Assembly: GCF_016403105.1 (NCBI RefSeq)
Contig: NZ_CP046155.1
Span: 62,001 to 126,000, forward strand
Source: Leptolyngbya sp. BL0902
Lineage (GTDB): Bacteria; Cyanobacteriota; Cyanobacteriia; Phormidesmidales; Phormidesmidaceae
Direction: 5' to 3'
DNA: 64,000 nucleotides
Shown piece by piece: positions 28,653-37,157 of this stretch. Below the pieces are notes generated by a model. It saw only the letters and a list, made by a program, of their open reading frames with translations. It did no database searches and had not been told where the DNA came from. Positions within the stretch are counted from its first letter, which is position 1. Every line of letters begins with the position of its first letter. The translations under genes and the position numbers were made by a program.

Positions 28653-29675
28653 TTAGATCCCAGCGTGGCCTAGGGCCAGCCCTGTAACCAACATCCCCAA
28701 CACCAAAAAGGGCTGGGCGCTGGCCTGGTATTTCACGTCGTTTTTGAGGGGATCCCGCAGGAAATACATATCCTGGAAGGTGATTTGGGGAATGATCAGC
28801 AGGATCAGCAAAACGGCGTAGAGATTTTGGTGAATGGCCATCAGGTAGGCCGCTACTCCCCCCTGGAAAATGTCGATCATCAGCACGCAAATCCAGGCGG
28901 CGGTGCTGACCCCAAACATCACAGGCAGGGATTTTAGGCCCATCTGGCGATCCCCTTCCACGCTTTTGAAGTCGTTAACCACGGCAATGCCCAGCCCCGC
29001 CAAACTGTAGAACAGGGTCAGCACCACAATCTTCCAGGTCAGCGCCCCAAACAACGCATGGCCCGCCCACCAGGGCAGCGCGATGTAGCTGGCCCCTAGG
29101 GCATAGTTGCCCAGCCAGCCGTTTTGCTTCAGCTTTAGCGGCGGCGCAGAATAAATATAGGACACAAAGGATCCGCCAATAGCCAGGGCAGTGATGGTGG
29201 GGAAATCGTGTCCTGCCCAGCGATCTAGCCCAAAGGCCACGCCAATTCCGGCCAGCAGCAGCACCACAATTTGGGTCGCCACCTGGGGCACCGAAATGGC
29301 CCCGGAGGGAATGGGACGATAGGGCTCGTTGATGGCATCAATTTCGCGGTCGTAGAAGTCGTTGAGGGTTTGGGTATAGCCCGTCAGCAGCGGCCCCGAC
29401 ATCAGCATACAGGCCGCCGCAATCAGCACGCATTCCAGGGTCCAGCGATACTCACCGCCAGAGGCTGCGCCACATACCACGCCCCAAATCAGCGGAATCC
29501 AGGTAATCGGCTTCATCAGTTGCAGCCGAATCTTCCAAATCGACGTCTCGCCCGACTTCGCCCCCTTCATACCCAACAATTGACGGGCGGTGCTGCCTTC
29601 CGCTGGGTCGGCGGCTGGGGTCGGAGTGTCCGCTAACTTGTCCTCTGGGGGCAACGGAGATGATGAATCTGCCAT
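28653..29675 (-). CDS. chlG: chlorophyll synthase
   Basis: UbiA-family prenyltransferase that esterifies chlorophyllide a with geranylgeranyl or phytyl diphosphate. It has LMKPITWIPLIWGVVCGAASGG, the Asp-rich motif NDFYDREIDAINEPYRPIPSG, a second one VVNDFKSVEGDRQMGLKSLPV, and about eight membrane segments. The 340 residues include a hydrophilic N-terminus of about 45, typical for ChlG. It stands alone on the minus strand. Confidence 0.97.
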   Translation of the reverse strand: MADSSSPLPPEDKLADTPTPAADPAEGSTARQLLGMKGAKSGETSIWKIRLQLMKPITWIPLIWGVVCGAASGGEYRWTLECVLIAAACMLMSGPLLTGYTQTLNDFYDREIDAINEPYRPIPSGAISVPQVATQIVVLLLAGIGVAFGLDRWAGHDFPTITALAIGGSFVSYIYSAPPLKLKQNGWLGNYALGASYIALPWWAGHALFGALTWKIVVLTLFYSLAGLGIAVVNDFKSVEGDRQMGLKSLPVMFGVSTAAWICVLMIDIFQGGVAAYLMAIHQNLYAVLLILLIIPQITFQDMYFLRDPLKNDVKYQASAQPFLVLGMLVTGLALGHAGI

Positions 29676-29850
29676 GGTGGGAGTACCTACTCGATAGACC
29701 TACTACAACTGCGACGGAAAACTCTGTTTATTATGCCGAGCCAGCACCCCTAGAGTAACCCTTCAGGCCGCTACGCTAGGATCAATCGGCCTCACCAATC
29801 GCTGAACCGTTGCCGAAAGCGGCCTACTCTCCTTGCCTACCTGCGTTGCT

Positions 29851-30246
29851 ATGTCCTCAGAACGTCTCTTTTTTGCCCTTGCCGCCCTATTAGGGGGCAC
29901 CGCCGTCGCTGCCGGAGCCTTTGCTACCCATGCCCTGCGACCCCAGCTTACCCCCCGCCTGCTGGAGGTCTTTGAAACCGGAGTGCGCTACCAGATGTAC
30001 CATGCCCTTGCCCTGGGGATCGTGGCCCTAGCCCTCACAACCTCCCTGGGCCAAGCAACCTGGCTAACGGCAGGCGGTTGGGCCTTGGTGATCGGCACCG
30101 TCATTTTTTCCGGCAGTCTCTATGCCCTCAGCCTTTCAGGAATCGGCATTCTAGGAGCCGTCGCCCCCCTGGGTGGCCTAGCGTTGATGGTGGGGTGGGG
30201 CTGTTTGGCCATAGCCGCCTATTTAGGATCCTCGGCCTTGTCCTAG
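29851..30246 (+). CDS. DUF423 family membrane protein
   Basis: 131 residues with four hydrophobic segments: LFFALAALLGGTAVAAGAFATHALR, YQMYHALALGIVALAL, WALVIGTVIFSGSLYALSLSG and PLGGLALMVGWGCLAIAA. The GAFATHAL and YHALAL motifs are DUF423 hallmarks. Function unknown. ATG at 29851 used; an in-frame ATG at 29833 adds six residues. Confidence 0.9.
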   Translation: MSSERLFFALAALLGGTAVAAGAFATHALRPQLTPRLLEVFETGVRYQMYHALALGIVALALTTSLGQATWLTAGGWALVIGTVIFSGSLYALSLSGIGILGAVAPLGGLALMVGWGCLAIAAYLGSSALS

Positions 30247-30456
30247 GCGCAAACCCTCAATGGTTCAACCCAAATAGACATCCCTAGCGCAATTAGGTCA
30301 GCCAACAAGAAGCCGCCGCATCCAGCAGGGGCCACCAGTCGGCGAGGAAGGCCAAGACCGTGCTCTACCGCTTCAGCCGCCCAAAGGGGTTTCTGATGCT
30401 CAGGCTATGATACCCCCAGGGCTATTTGGCCCCCGCCACCCCACCCCCTTGCCGCG

Positions 30457-30678
30457 ATGTTCTTTGAATACCTTCGCCCCCGATCCCTAGAGCCATCCCA
30501 GGAGGTCACGGAGTATTTGATCCTTCACCAAGCCGCCCAAGACTTTCGGCTAGAGGTGGAATATCGACAGCAGTTTGAAGCCTACTGCCAGTGGTACTAC
30601 CAAACCGCCGCCGAAAACCAAGCCAGCCTTGACCAAATGCAGGGCGAAATCAACCTCCGAAGCTGGTTTAGCAGATGA
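30457..30678 (+). CDS. small hypothetical protein
   Basis: 73 residues, charged and aromatic, largely helical (VTEYLILHQAAQDFRLEVEYRQQFEAYCQWYYQTA). No signal or membrane segment. The codon pattern matches the neighbours. It resembles short conserved cyanobacterial proteins, but no family name can be given. Confidence 0.55.
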   Translation: MFFEYLRPRSLEPSQEVTEYLILHQAAQDFRLEVEYRQQFEAYCQWYYQTAAENQASLDQMQGEINLRSWFSR

Positions 30679-31213
30679 TATCCACCCTCGGCGGTGGCGG
30701 CAGGAGATACCTTAGGCCTACTTGAGGCTGTGCATGGGAGCAGGGTATCGCCCTCCGGCATTAGAGAGGTGGCTCGTGCCAGCCCAGACATCCACACTCA
30801 GATTCGGTAATCTTTGTAACGATTTTGCCCTGCCGACGACTAGCGGGGAATGATAGACTATAAGCCTAGGTAAATGGTTCGCCATTCGCCAAGTTTTCCC
30901 GTGTTGCACGATGGTGATTCTGCATGGTCTCCCTCAGCGGATGCCGCAAGGCATTCTCCGAGATGGTCGGTGATGGATCGTCAGCGTAAGGCCGCGTTAG
31001 ATGGGTACCCATCAGCATGACCATGGCGTGTCAGCAATTCATAGCTAACGTTGGCGGCTTTGTGACCTGGGGAACTGTTTATTGTGGTGTGATGTCTAAG
31101 ATGGTCTGATAGAAGGTTTTGCGGCGAGATAACGGATGGGCTGACGGGTTTTCCCGTTGCGTGACCCCCTCGGTCAACCAAGCCCGCTTTGCTGATTTCA
31201 GTCCTAAAATTGC
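30679..31213. other. 535-bp region without a confident gene
   Basis: A TATAAG -10-like element in GACTATAAGCC at about 30857 precedes a 48-codon open frame on the plus strand (ATG 30874, stop TGA about 31020) with only a TAGG upstream. A structured small RNA or long leader for the 61-residue gene at 31214 is possible. No tRNA, riboswitch core or known RNA was recognised. Confidence 0.3.
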
Positions 31214-31399
31214 ATGGATTCTGCCAGTCAACCTGACACCCCTCCGGGGGAACCTCCTAGTATTTTCTCCAATCTGCTCGGCATCGTCATTGCCTTGATG
31301 ACTTTGACCCTGCCGATGGCGGCGATAGCTCACTTTTCGTCGTCCCAGGGGCTTCCGCCTCCGGGTTCCGCGCCGCCATCCTCAGGGCTGGGCCGCTGA
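31214..31399 (+). CDS. small single-pass membrane protein
   Basis: 61 residues: Pro-rich start (SQPDTPPGEPPS), one transmembrane helix (LLGIVIALMTLTLPMAAIAHF) and a Pro/Ser/Gly tail. Small proteins of this layout are frequent in cyanobacteria; no function assigned. It ends four bases before the convergent esterase gene. Confidence 0.55.
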   Translation: MDSASQPDTPPGEPPSIFSNLLGIVIALMTLTLPMAAIAHFSSSQGLPPPGSAPPSSGLGR

Positions 31400-31402
31400 G
31401 GG

Positions 31403-32059
31403 CTAGCGCCCGGAAGTGAGCCCTAGAAAGTGGCTCATAGCCTGCCATATGTCGTCCTCCACGTTGCCGAGGGTGTGGTCGCTGGCGAATTCCAGCAGGG
31501 TTCCCCAGGGGCGTTGGGCAACATAGGCATGGCTAGCGTCGATGGAAATCACCTCATCGGCTAGACCGTGACAGATCAGCGTGGGGATTTGGGCCTGGAG
31601 CGTGGCCTCGTCGTAGCGCTGAAGATCCGCCACGAAGTTGTAGTTCAAGGGGCGATCCTCCTGGTCGGCATAGTGATAGACCGACCACACCCCCTGCTGC
31701 TGCCATTCCGCTAGGGCCGTTGCTCCCAGCCGAGGCAACCACTGCGCGGCAAACTGAAAAGCCGGGGCCAGCAAGACGAGCTTGTCGATGCGGGGTTGAA
31801 GGTCGGGTTGATCGGCCAACCAAGCCGCCGTCAGTCCACCAAAACTGGAGCCGATAATCACCGTAGGTTGAGCCTGGGCCAGGATAAGCTCACGGGCTTG
31901 CTGGATTTGGCGGCTGAGGGTGAGGTTAGCAAAGCCCCCCTGATTCAGGTCGGGGATGGTGAGGGACAGGCCCAACGCCTCAAATCGCGCCCTAAAGACT
32001 TGGGCTTTGTAGGACTGGGGGCCGGAGGCGAAGCCGTGGAGGTAAAGGTAGTGAACCAT
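31403..32059 (-). CDS. YqiA/YcfP-like alpha/beta-fold esterase
   Basis: 218 residues from the ATG at 32059: YLYLHGFASGPQSYKAQVF oxyanion region, IIGSSFGGLTAAWLA with nucleophile Ser, LICHGLADEVI with the acid, and ASDHTLGNVED with the His. This follows the UPF0227/YqiA esterase family. An upstream in-frame extension to 32197 overlaps the nei start region and lacks similarity. Cytoplasmic; substrate unknown. Confidence 0.85.
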   Translation of the reverse strand: MVHYLYLHGFASGPQSYKAQVFRARFEALGLSLTIPDLNQGGFANLTLSRQIQQARELILAQAQPTVIIGSSFGGLTAAWLADQPDLQPRIDKLVLLAPAFQFAAQWLPRLGATALAEWQQQGVWSVYHYADQEDRPLNYNFVADLQRYDEATLQAQIPTLICHGLADEVISIDASHAYVAQRPWGTLLEFASDHTLGNVEDDIWQAMSHFLGLTSGR

Positions 32060-32144
32060 CGTGTTAAGGCCAAACAGGGGTAGCGCACCATAGCAGCATG
32101 GACAATACTGTACTGATTGTTTGACTTCGATGGGAAGGACAGTC

Positions 32145-32966
32145 ATGCCCGAAGGCCCCGAAATTCGCCGCGCCGCCGACAAAATCCACCGCGCCATCGC
32201 TGGAAACCGTGCCCAGGATGTGTTCTTTGCCTTCGATCACCTCAAACCCTACGAAGATCAACTCATTGGCGGCACCATCACCCAGGTTACGCCCTATGGT
32301 AAGGCGCTGATTACGGCCTTCGACAACGGATTCGGCGTCTACAGCCACAACCAGCTCTATGGAAAATGGGTGATCTGCAAACCCAACGCCGCACCGCCCA
32401 CGGGTCGCCAGTTGCGGTTTGCCATCCACACCGAACTAAAATGGGCCTTGCTCTACAGCGCCTCAGATATTGAGGTGCTGCCCCTCGACCAAGTGCCCCA
32501 CCATCCCTACATCGCCAAGCTTGGCCCCGACACCCTAGACACGACCATTACCCCGGATCAGATTGCGGCCCGCGCTCTGGATGTGGCCTTTCGTCGCCGT
32601 CGCTTTGCAGGGTTGCTGCTGGATCAGGGATTTCTCGGCGGCATTGGCAACTATCTGCGGAGCGAAATTCTCTATGTAGCGGGCATCCACCCCAACCAGC
32701 GCCCCATGGATTGTAGCCCCGCACAAATCGACGCCTTTGCCACAGCGGCCCTCGCCCTGCCCCAGCAATCCTACCGCCATCGCGGCATTACCAACGACCT
32801 CGCCCTCGCCGAGCAACTGAAGGCCCAAGGCCAGCGACGACGCGACTATCGCCATTGGGTCTTTGGTCGCCAAAGCAAACCTTGCCATCGCTGCGGCACC
32901 TCCATCGAAAAGCTGATGCTCAGCGGGCGACGGTGCTATGTCTGTTCTAGATGCCAGGAGCCATAG
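32145..32966 (+). CDS. nei: endonuclease VIII (Nei), DNA glycosylase/AP lyase
   Basis: The ATG at 32145 gives the mandatory MPEGPEIRRAADKIHRAIAG, with Pro2 as the catalytic amine and Glu3. The H2TH helix region contains LLLDQGFLGGIGNYLRSEILYVAGIHP, and the protein ends in a zinc finger CHRCG...CYVCSRCQ with the antiparallel hairpin residues before it. It removes oxidised pyrimidines and nicks the strand. Start codons further upstream (32121) would bury Pro2 and cannot be right. GAAGGA precedes the start. Confidence 0.95.
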   Translation: MPEGPEIRRAADKIHRAIAGNRAQDVFFAFDHLKPYEDQLIGGTITQVTPYGKALITAFDNGFGVYSHNQLYGKWVICKPNAAPPTGRQLRFAIHTELKWALLYSASDIEVLPLDQVPHHPYIAKLGPDTLDTTITPDQIAARALDVAFRRRRFAGLLLDQGFLGGIGNYLRSEILYVAGIHPNQRPMDCSPAQIDAFATAALALPQQSYRHRGITNDLALAEQLKAQGQRRRDYRHWVFGRQSKPCHRCGTSIEKLMLSGRRCYVCSRCQEP

Positions 32967-33048
32967 CGATTATGCCGCGCCACCACAGCAGTGGCATAGT
33001 GAAAAACATCCACTGAAAGACCCCTACGAGTTGCCTCAAATCACGCCC

Positions 33049-33978
33049 ATGCACCGCCATCTTTTAACGCGCACTCCCGCAGCTTTGTCCTACCTAGAGT
33101 GGGGGAGTGGCGAATCCGTGCTGATGCTTCACGGCTTGGCGGATCATGGCCTGGTGTGGCAGAGTTTGGCGGAACGTTTGGCCCCCACATACCGCTGTTT
33201 GGCCCCCGACCTGCGCGGCCACGGCGACAGCGGCAAACCTAACGATCCCGCCGCCTACGATGCCCTGGAATTCGTGAGGGATTTGGAAGCCTTTGCCGAT
33301 GCGCTGCTAACGGAACCCGTTACGGTGATCGCCCACTCCTGGGCGGCGAAACTGGCGCTGCTGTGGGCCAAGCAGTCTCCCCATCGGGTAAAGCAGTTGA
33401 TTTTGGTGGATCCCTTCTTTGTGAACACCCTGCCGAAGTTGTTTCGGCCCACCCTGCCCATTTTCTACCGCACCCTGCCCTTCCTCAAGGTGATGGGGCC
33501 ATTTCCGAACCGAGCATCCGCCGCCGCCCTGGCCCAAACCCTAAAGCAATACCGAGGCTGGAGCCCCCTACAACAGGCCGTTTTTGATGCCGCCATGGAA
33601 GAAAAGCCCGATGGTACCTGGGGCAGCAAGTTTGCCCTCGCCGCCCGCAACGGTGTCTTTGAAGACATCCTCAACCGCGCCGGACTGACCGAATCCCTAG
33701 CCGTTCCCACCCATTTGCTGCTGCCCCAGGGCGGATTGAACCGCATGGCGTGGCAAACTCGGCCCTACTATCGCTATTTGACGAATTTGCAGACCCAGAC
33801 CCTTCCCGGCAACCACTGGCCCCACCTGGTAGAACCGGAGGCGTTTAATGGGGAAATTGCCGCCATTCTGGGACATCCTAGTCAAGAGTTACCTCAGGAG
33901 AAGAACCAACAGACGAAAATAGTCAGTAGAAATCACTCTACTGACTACTTTCGTTTTGATGATTACCCAATTCGCTAA
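33049..33978 (+). CDS. alpha/beta hydrolase with a replaced C-terminus
   Basis: About 309 residues: LMLHGLADHGLVWQSLAERL, LAPDLRGHGDSGKP, VIAHSWAAKLALLWA (nucleophile Ser), LILVDPFF, and NHWPHLVEPEAFN with the final His. Family function unspecified. After AAILG (about 33871) the frame continues 35 residues (HPSQELPQEKNQQTKIV...) that include an inverted-repeat hairpin and do not look native. A second copy of the last 254 bases lies at 36698, where the reading ends naturally as AAILAHC. The present C-terminus was probably created by the insertion of 33872-36697. Confidence 0.8.
   Translation: MHRHLLTRTPAALSYLEWGSGESVLMLHGLADHGLVWQSLAERLAPTYRCLAPDLRGHGDSGKPNDPAAYDALEFVRDLEAFADALLTEPVTVIAHSWAAKLALLWAKQSPHRVKQLILVDPFFVNTLPKLFRPTLPIFYRTLPFLKVMGPFPNRASAAALAQTLKQYRGWSPLQQAVFDAAMEEKPDGTWGSKFALAARNGVFEDILNRAGLTESLAVPTHLLLPQGGLNRMAWQTRPYYRYLTNLQTQTLPGNHWPHLVEPEAFNGEIAAILGHPSQELPQEKNQQTKIVSRNHSTDYFRFDDYPIR
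33618..33871 (+). repeat. direct repeat, copy 1 (hydrolase 3' end)
   Basis: 254 bases inside the hydrolase gene, starting CTGGGGCAGCAA and ending GCCGCCATTCTGG. About seven mismatches to copy 2 at 36698-36951 were counted by eye (about 97% identity). The offset is exactly 3080 with no gap. Confidence 0.9.
33913..33954. terminator. long inverted repeat, probable bidirectional terminator
   Basis: ACGAAAATAGTCAGTAG pairs with CTACTGACTACTTTCGT (one mismatch in 17 pairs) around an 8-base loop, followed by TTTTGAT. It lies between the hydrolase body and the convergent Calx-beta/PPC gene, inside the hydrolase's non-native tail. Confidence 0.65.
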
Positions 33979-34030
33979 AACCAGGCCTTTGCGACTGAAG
34001 CTTGACGTTCGCTAACTCACACAACTCGTT

Positions 34031-36318
34031 CTAAGCAACCAACCTACTAAATGACAAGGTGTAGTTCGTATTGATATTCGTGTAAGGACTTCTCACCCGA
34101 ACAAAATAGGTACCCGTTCCCAAGGCCGTATTAATCACCCCGTTGTAAGAGGTATAGGCCGTATCAGAGTAAAGGCGTTCGTTAGAGTCGTAGATCCCAT
34201 TGCCATTGATATCTCGAATCAAGTCTAGGTAGACACCTCCCTGACTCAAACCACTCAAGGTGAGGTTAACGTTGCTGTTACTGCCTAAAGTGAATCGATA
34301 GAAGTCGTCGGAATCGACAACACCAACAAAATCCCGGAAACTACGAGATGTCGTCAGTGTCCCAATGTTTAGTGCTGTTCCTAGAGTGCTACCAGGATCT
34401 CTAGGTGTTGTAGGGGGCGTTGCCGTTGCCGCCAGAGACAAGGTGTAGTTCGTATTGATATTCGTGTAAGGACTTCTCACCCGAACAAAATAGGTACCCG
34501 TTCCCAAGGCCGTATTAATCACCCCGTTGTAAGAGGTATAGGCCGTATCAGAGTAAAGGCGTTCGTTAGAGTCGTAGATCCCATTGCCATTGATATCTCG
34601 AATCAAGTCTAGGTAGACACCTCCCTGACTCAAACCACTCAAGGTGAGGTTAACGTTGCTGTTACTGCCTAAAGTGAATCGATAGAAGTCGTCGGAATCG
34701 ACAACACCAACAAAATCCCGGAAACTACGAGATGTCGTTAGTGTCCCAATGTTTAGTGCTGTTCCTAGAGTGCTACCAGGATCTCTAGGCGTTGTAGGGG
34801 GCGTTGCCGTTGCCGCCAGAGACAAGGTGTAGTTCGTATTGATATTCGTGTAAGGACTTCTCACCCGAACAAAATAGGTACCCGTTCCCAAGGCCGTATT
34901 AATCACCCCGTTGTAAGAGGTATAGGCCGTATCAGAGTAAAGGCGTTCGTTAGAGTCGTAGATCCCATTGCCATTGATATCTCGAATCAAGTCTAGGTAG
35001 ACACCTCCCTGACTCAAACCACTCAAGGTGAGGTTAATGTTGCTGTTACTACCTAAAGTGAATCGATAGAAGTCGTCGGAGTCTCCAGCACCAACAAAGC
35101 CTTGACCACTAATACCTGGGATATTACGTTGCCACGCACCAATAAAAAAGGCTGTAGACAGGTTGTTGTTGCTATCTCGATCTCGAATTCTCGGAGCAGG
35201 ATCGTTATCCGCTATTGTGACTCTGCCTATGCTACTAGCGCCAAGAGTGTAGGCCGAATTCTGCTTTAGCGAAATTCTGACGGTTTCTGCAACTTCGTAA
35301 AAATTGTCATTGGTGACAGTAATTGGAATAGCGACGGAAGACGCTCCAATGGGGATCACCACCCGCCCTGACAACCTATTGTAATCTGCACCATTCGTGG
35401 CCGTTCCACCAATATTGTAATTAACGGTTAGAGCGGTAGCTGTACTGCCTGTCCGGCTTACTCTAAAGGAGCCAGGATTACGGGTTTGCCCAGTATTCAC
35501 TTCAGCAGCGTTGGCATCGGGCACGCTCAAGGTCACGGTTGGTAAAGACTGTTCAACCAGCACCATTTGGCCGTTATATTCAAGCCAAGCTTGATCGTCT
35601 TCTTGTTTCAACCAAGCTAACTCATCGCTGGAGAGAGCCTTACCTTGCACAAGTGCTGAGAAAATATATCCTTCATCTCCAGGAGAATCTACAGAGTTAA
35701 TTCTGTTATCAATAGCATGGCCAATCTCCTCCAAGATGACCGCTGCAATGGCCTGAATATCGCCACTTGAAACTAACTGGTCAGACAAAAAGATGCTGTC
35801 ATCTTGGGCCACATAGACTCCCTCAGCACCATTTAAGGCGCTTGATGAAGCGATGCTAACTAGTGGAAGACTGCCAAAGTCTTCTCGAGAGAAATCTTGA
35901 TAAATAAAATCTGCAGCCTGTTGATTATAGTTACTTCTAAAGGCTACCCCAAAAATTCTATCAAATTCATCATTTGAAGTTATTCCTGTAAGATAGTCGC
36001 GAACTACCACGGATGCCTGAGATAAGCTTCTTTGAAATGCATAATCTAAGTCAATATTGCTTTCCTCAAGTGCTGCATTGATAAGATTATGAAGTGTAAT
36101 ATAGCTAGTCGATGTGCTAGATAAAAATACAGAGGAATTACTCAAAGACACCGATGCGAATTCACTATCTAATAAGCCGCTAGAAGATTTCAAGAGAGAG
36201 GTATTAAAATGTGAATTGGAATGCAAATCCAATCCTTCATACAAGGTTGAACCGTCTCCAACAGAGAAAGAGTTTGTCGAAAAGGTAGACTGGCTTTCAG
36301 CAAGCGGATCCAAATACA
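34031..36318 (-). CDS. large repeat protein with metalloprotease-like, Calx-beta and PPC-type domains
   Basis: 762 residues, AT-richer than its neighbours. Order: a Ser/Asn-rich start; a domain with VILEEIGHAIDNRINSVD and a DEGYIFSALVQGKALSSDELAWLK segment, seen in cyanobacterial hemolysin-like proteins; a Calx-beta domain (PTVTLSVPDANAAEV, GTATNGADYNRLSG, VTNDNFYEVAETVRISL, VTIADNDPAP); then three PPC-like beta domains (DSDDFYRFTLGSNSN, SQGGVYLDLIRDINGNGIYD with Ca-binding-like Asp/Asn, GTYFVRVRSPYTN). No signal peptide; export by type I or another route is inferred. Start ATG at 36318 with GGAG seven bases upstream. The gene fills an acquired segment between the two hydrolase repeats. Confidence 0.8.
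34053..35085 (-). repeat. tandem 384-bp coding repeats (PPC-like domains)
   Basis: Copies 34053-34436 and 34437-34820 and a partial copy 34821 to about 35085 have an exact period of 384 bases (128 residues). Copies 1 and 2 differ at only a few positions; copy 3 diverges after GSNSN. This indicates recent unequal duplication or gene conversion. Confidence 0.9.
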
Positions 36319-36697
36319 TGATCAATCTCCAGGTAAATACGTGCTAGTCAACAGGCAAATAGCACTCAGGTAAAGGACGCTTCTAAATACATGGTGATAA
36401 GCTAATCTAATGCCTAGATACAGCGAGGCTTGCAGTCATCTCAGAGGACTAGAAGCATATATTCCTGCACGGCTTTAAATGTAAATTCAAGAAAAGTTAA
36501 AAAAGTTTTCAATCTCAACGTTTATCAAGGAAAAATGCTCTGCGTAAAGCAAGGATCTTTTACTGATTGGTAATTTTTACGCAAGCTATAACCCAAGATG
36601 ACAGGAATAATGCTTGGGCTACATCAGTGTTTGTACTGAAGATTTCAATGTTCACATGAATTGCTAGATTAAAGCGAAATATCAATACAAAAAATAT
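36319..36697. other. AT-rich upstream region of the repeat-protein gene
   Basis: No gene seen. Base composition is clearly more AT-rich than the flanking core genes. It must hold the promoter of the minus-strand repeat-protein gene and forms the right end of the inserted segment, joining hydrolase sequence at 36698. Confidence 0.5.
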
Positions 36698-36963
36698 CTG
36701 GGGCAGCAAATTTGCCCTCGCCGCCCGCAACGGCGTCTTTGAAGACATCCTCAACCGCGCCGGACTGACCGAATCCCTACCCGTACCCACCCATTTGCTG
36801 CTGCCCCAGGGCGGACTGAACCGCATGGCGTGGCAAACGCGGCCCTACTATCGCTATTTGACAAATTTGCAGACCCAGACCCTTCCCGGCAACCACTGGC
36901 CCCACCTGGTAGAACCGGAGGCGTTTAATGGGGAAATTGCCGCCATTCTGGCCCATTGTTAGC
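36698..36963 (+). pseudogene. orphaned 3' end of the alpha/beta hydrolase gene (direct repeat copy 2)
   Basis: Encodes in frame WGSKFALAARNGVFEDILN...GEIAAILAHC then TAG, about 97% identical in DNA to 33618-33871 but with no start or N-terminal part. The natural-looking stop and its position before the dnaE promoter suggest that this is the original end of the gene, displaced by about 2.8 kb of inserted DNA. Confidence 0.85.
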
Positions 36964-37157
36964 GAGTATTGGGCAAAATCCTAAAATCCGGTGGACGCTG
37001 TATCTAGAGTAAGCCGATTCTAGAGTTATGGATTATTCGCTAGATGTAGCCCTCTAAATCCGCTACCCTTAGGGGCAGTGAGACTGCTTTGGGATATCTC
37101 TGATTTAGGGATCAGGACGGCAAAGCAGTAAAATAGTACTAACTAATTAATCCTGCC

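Noticed and set aside
32121-32144. Earlier start for nei
   Set aside because: Catalysis needs Pro directly after the initiator Met, given only by the ATG at 32145.
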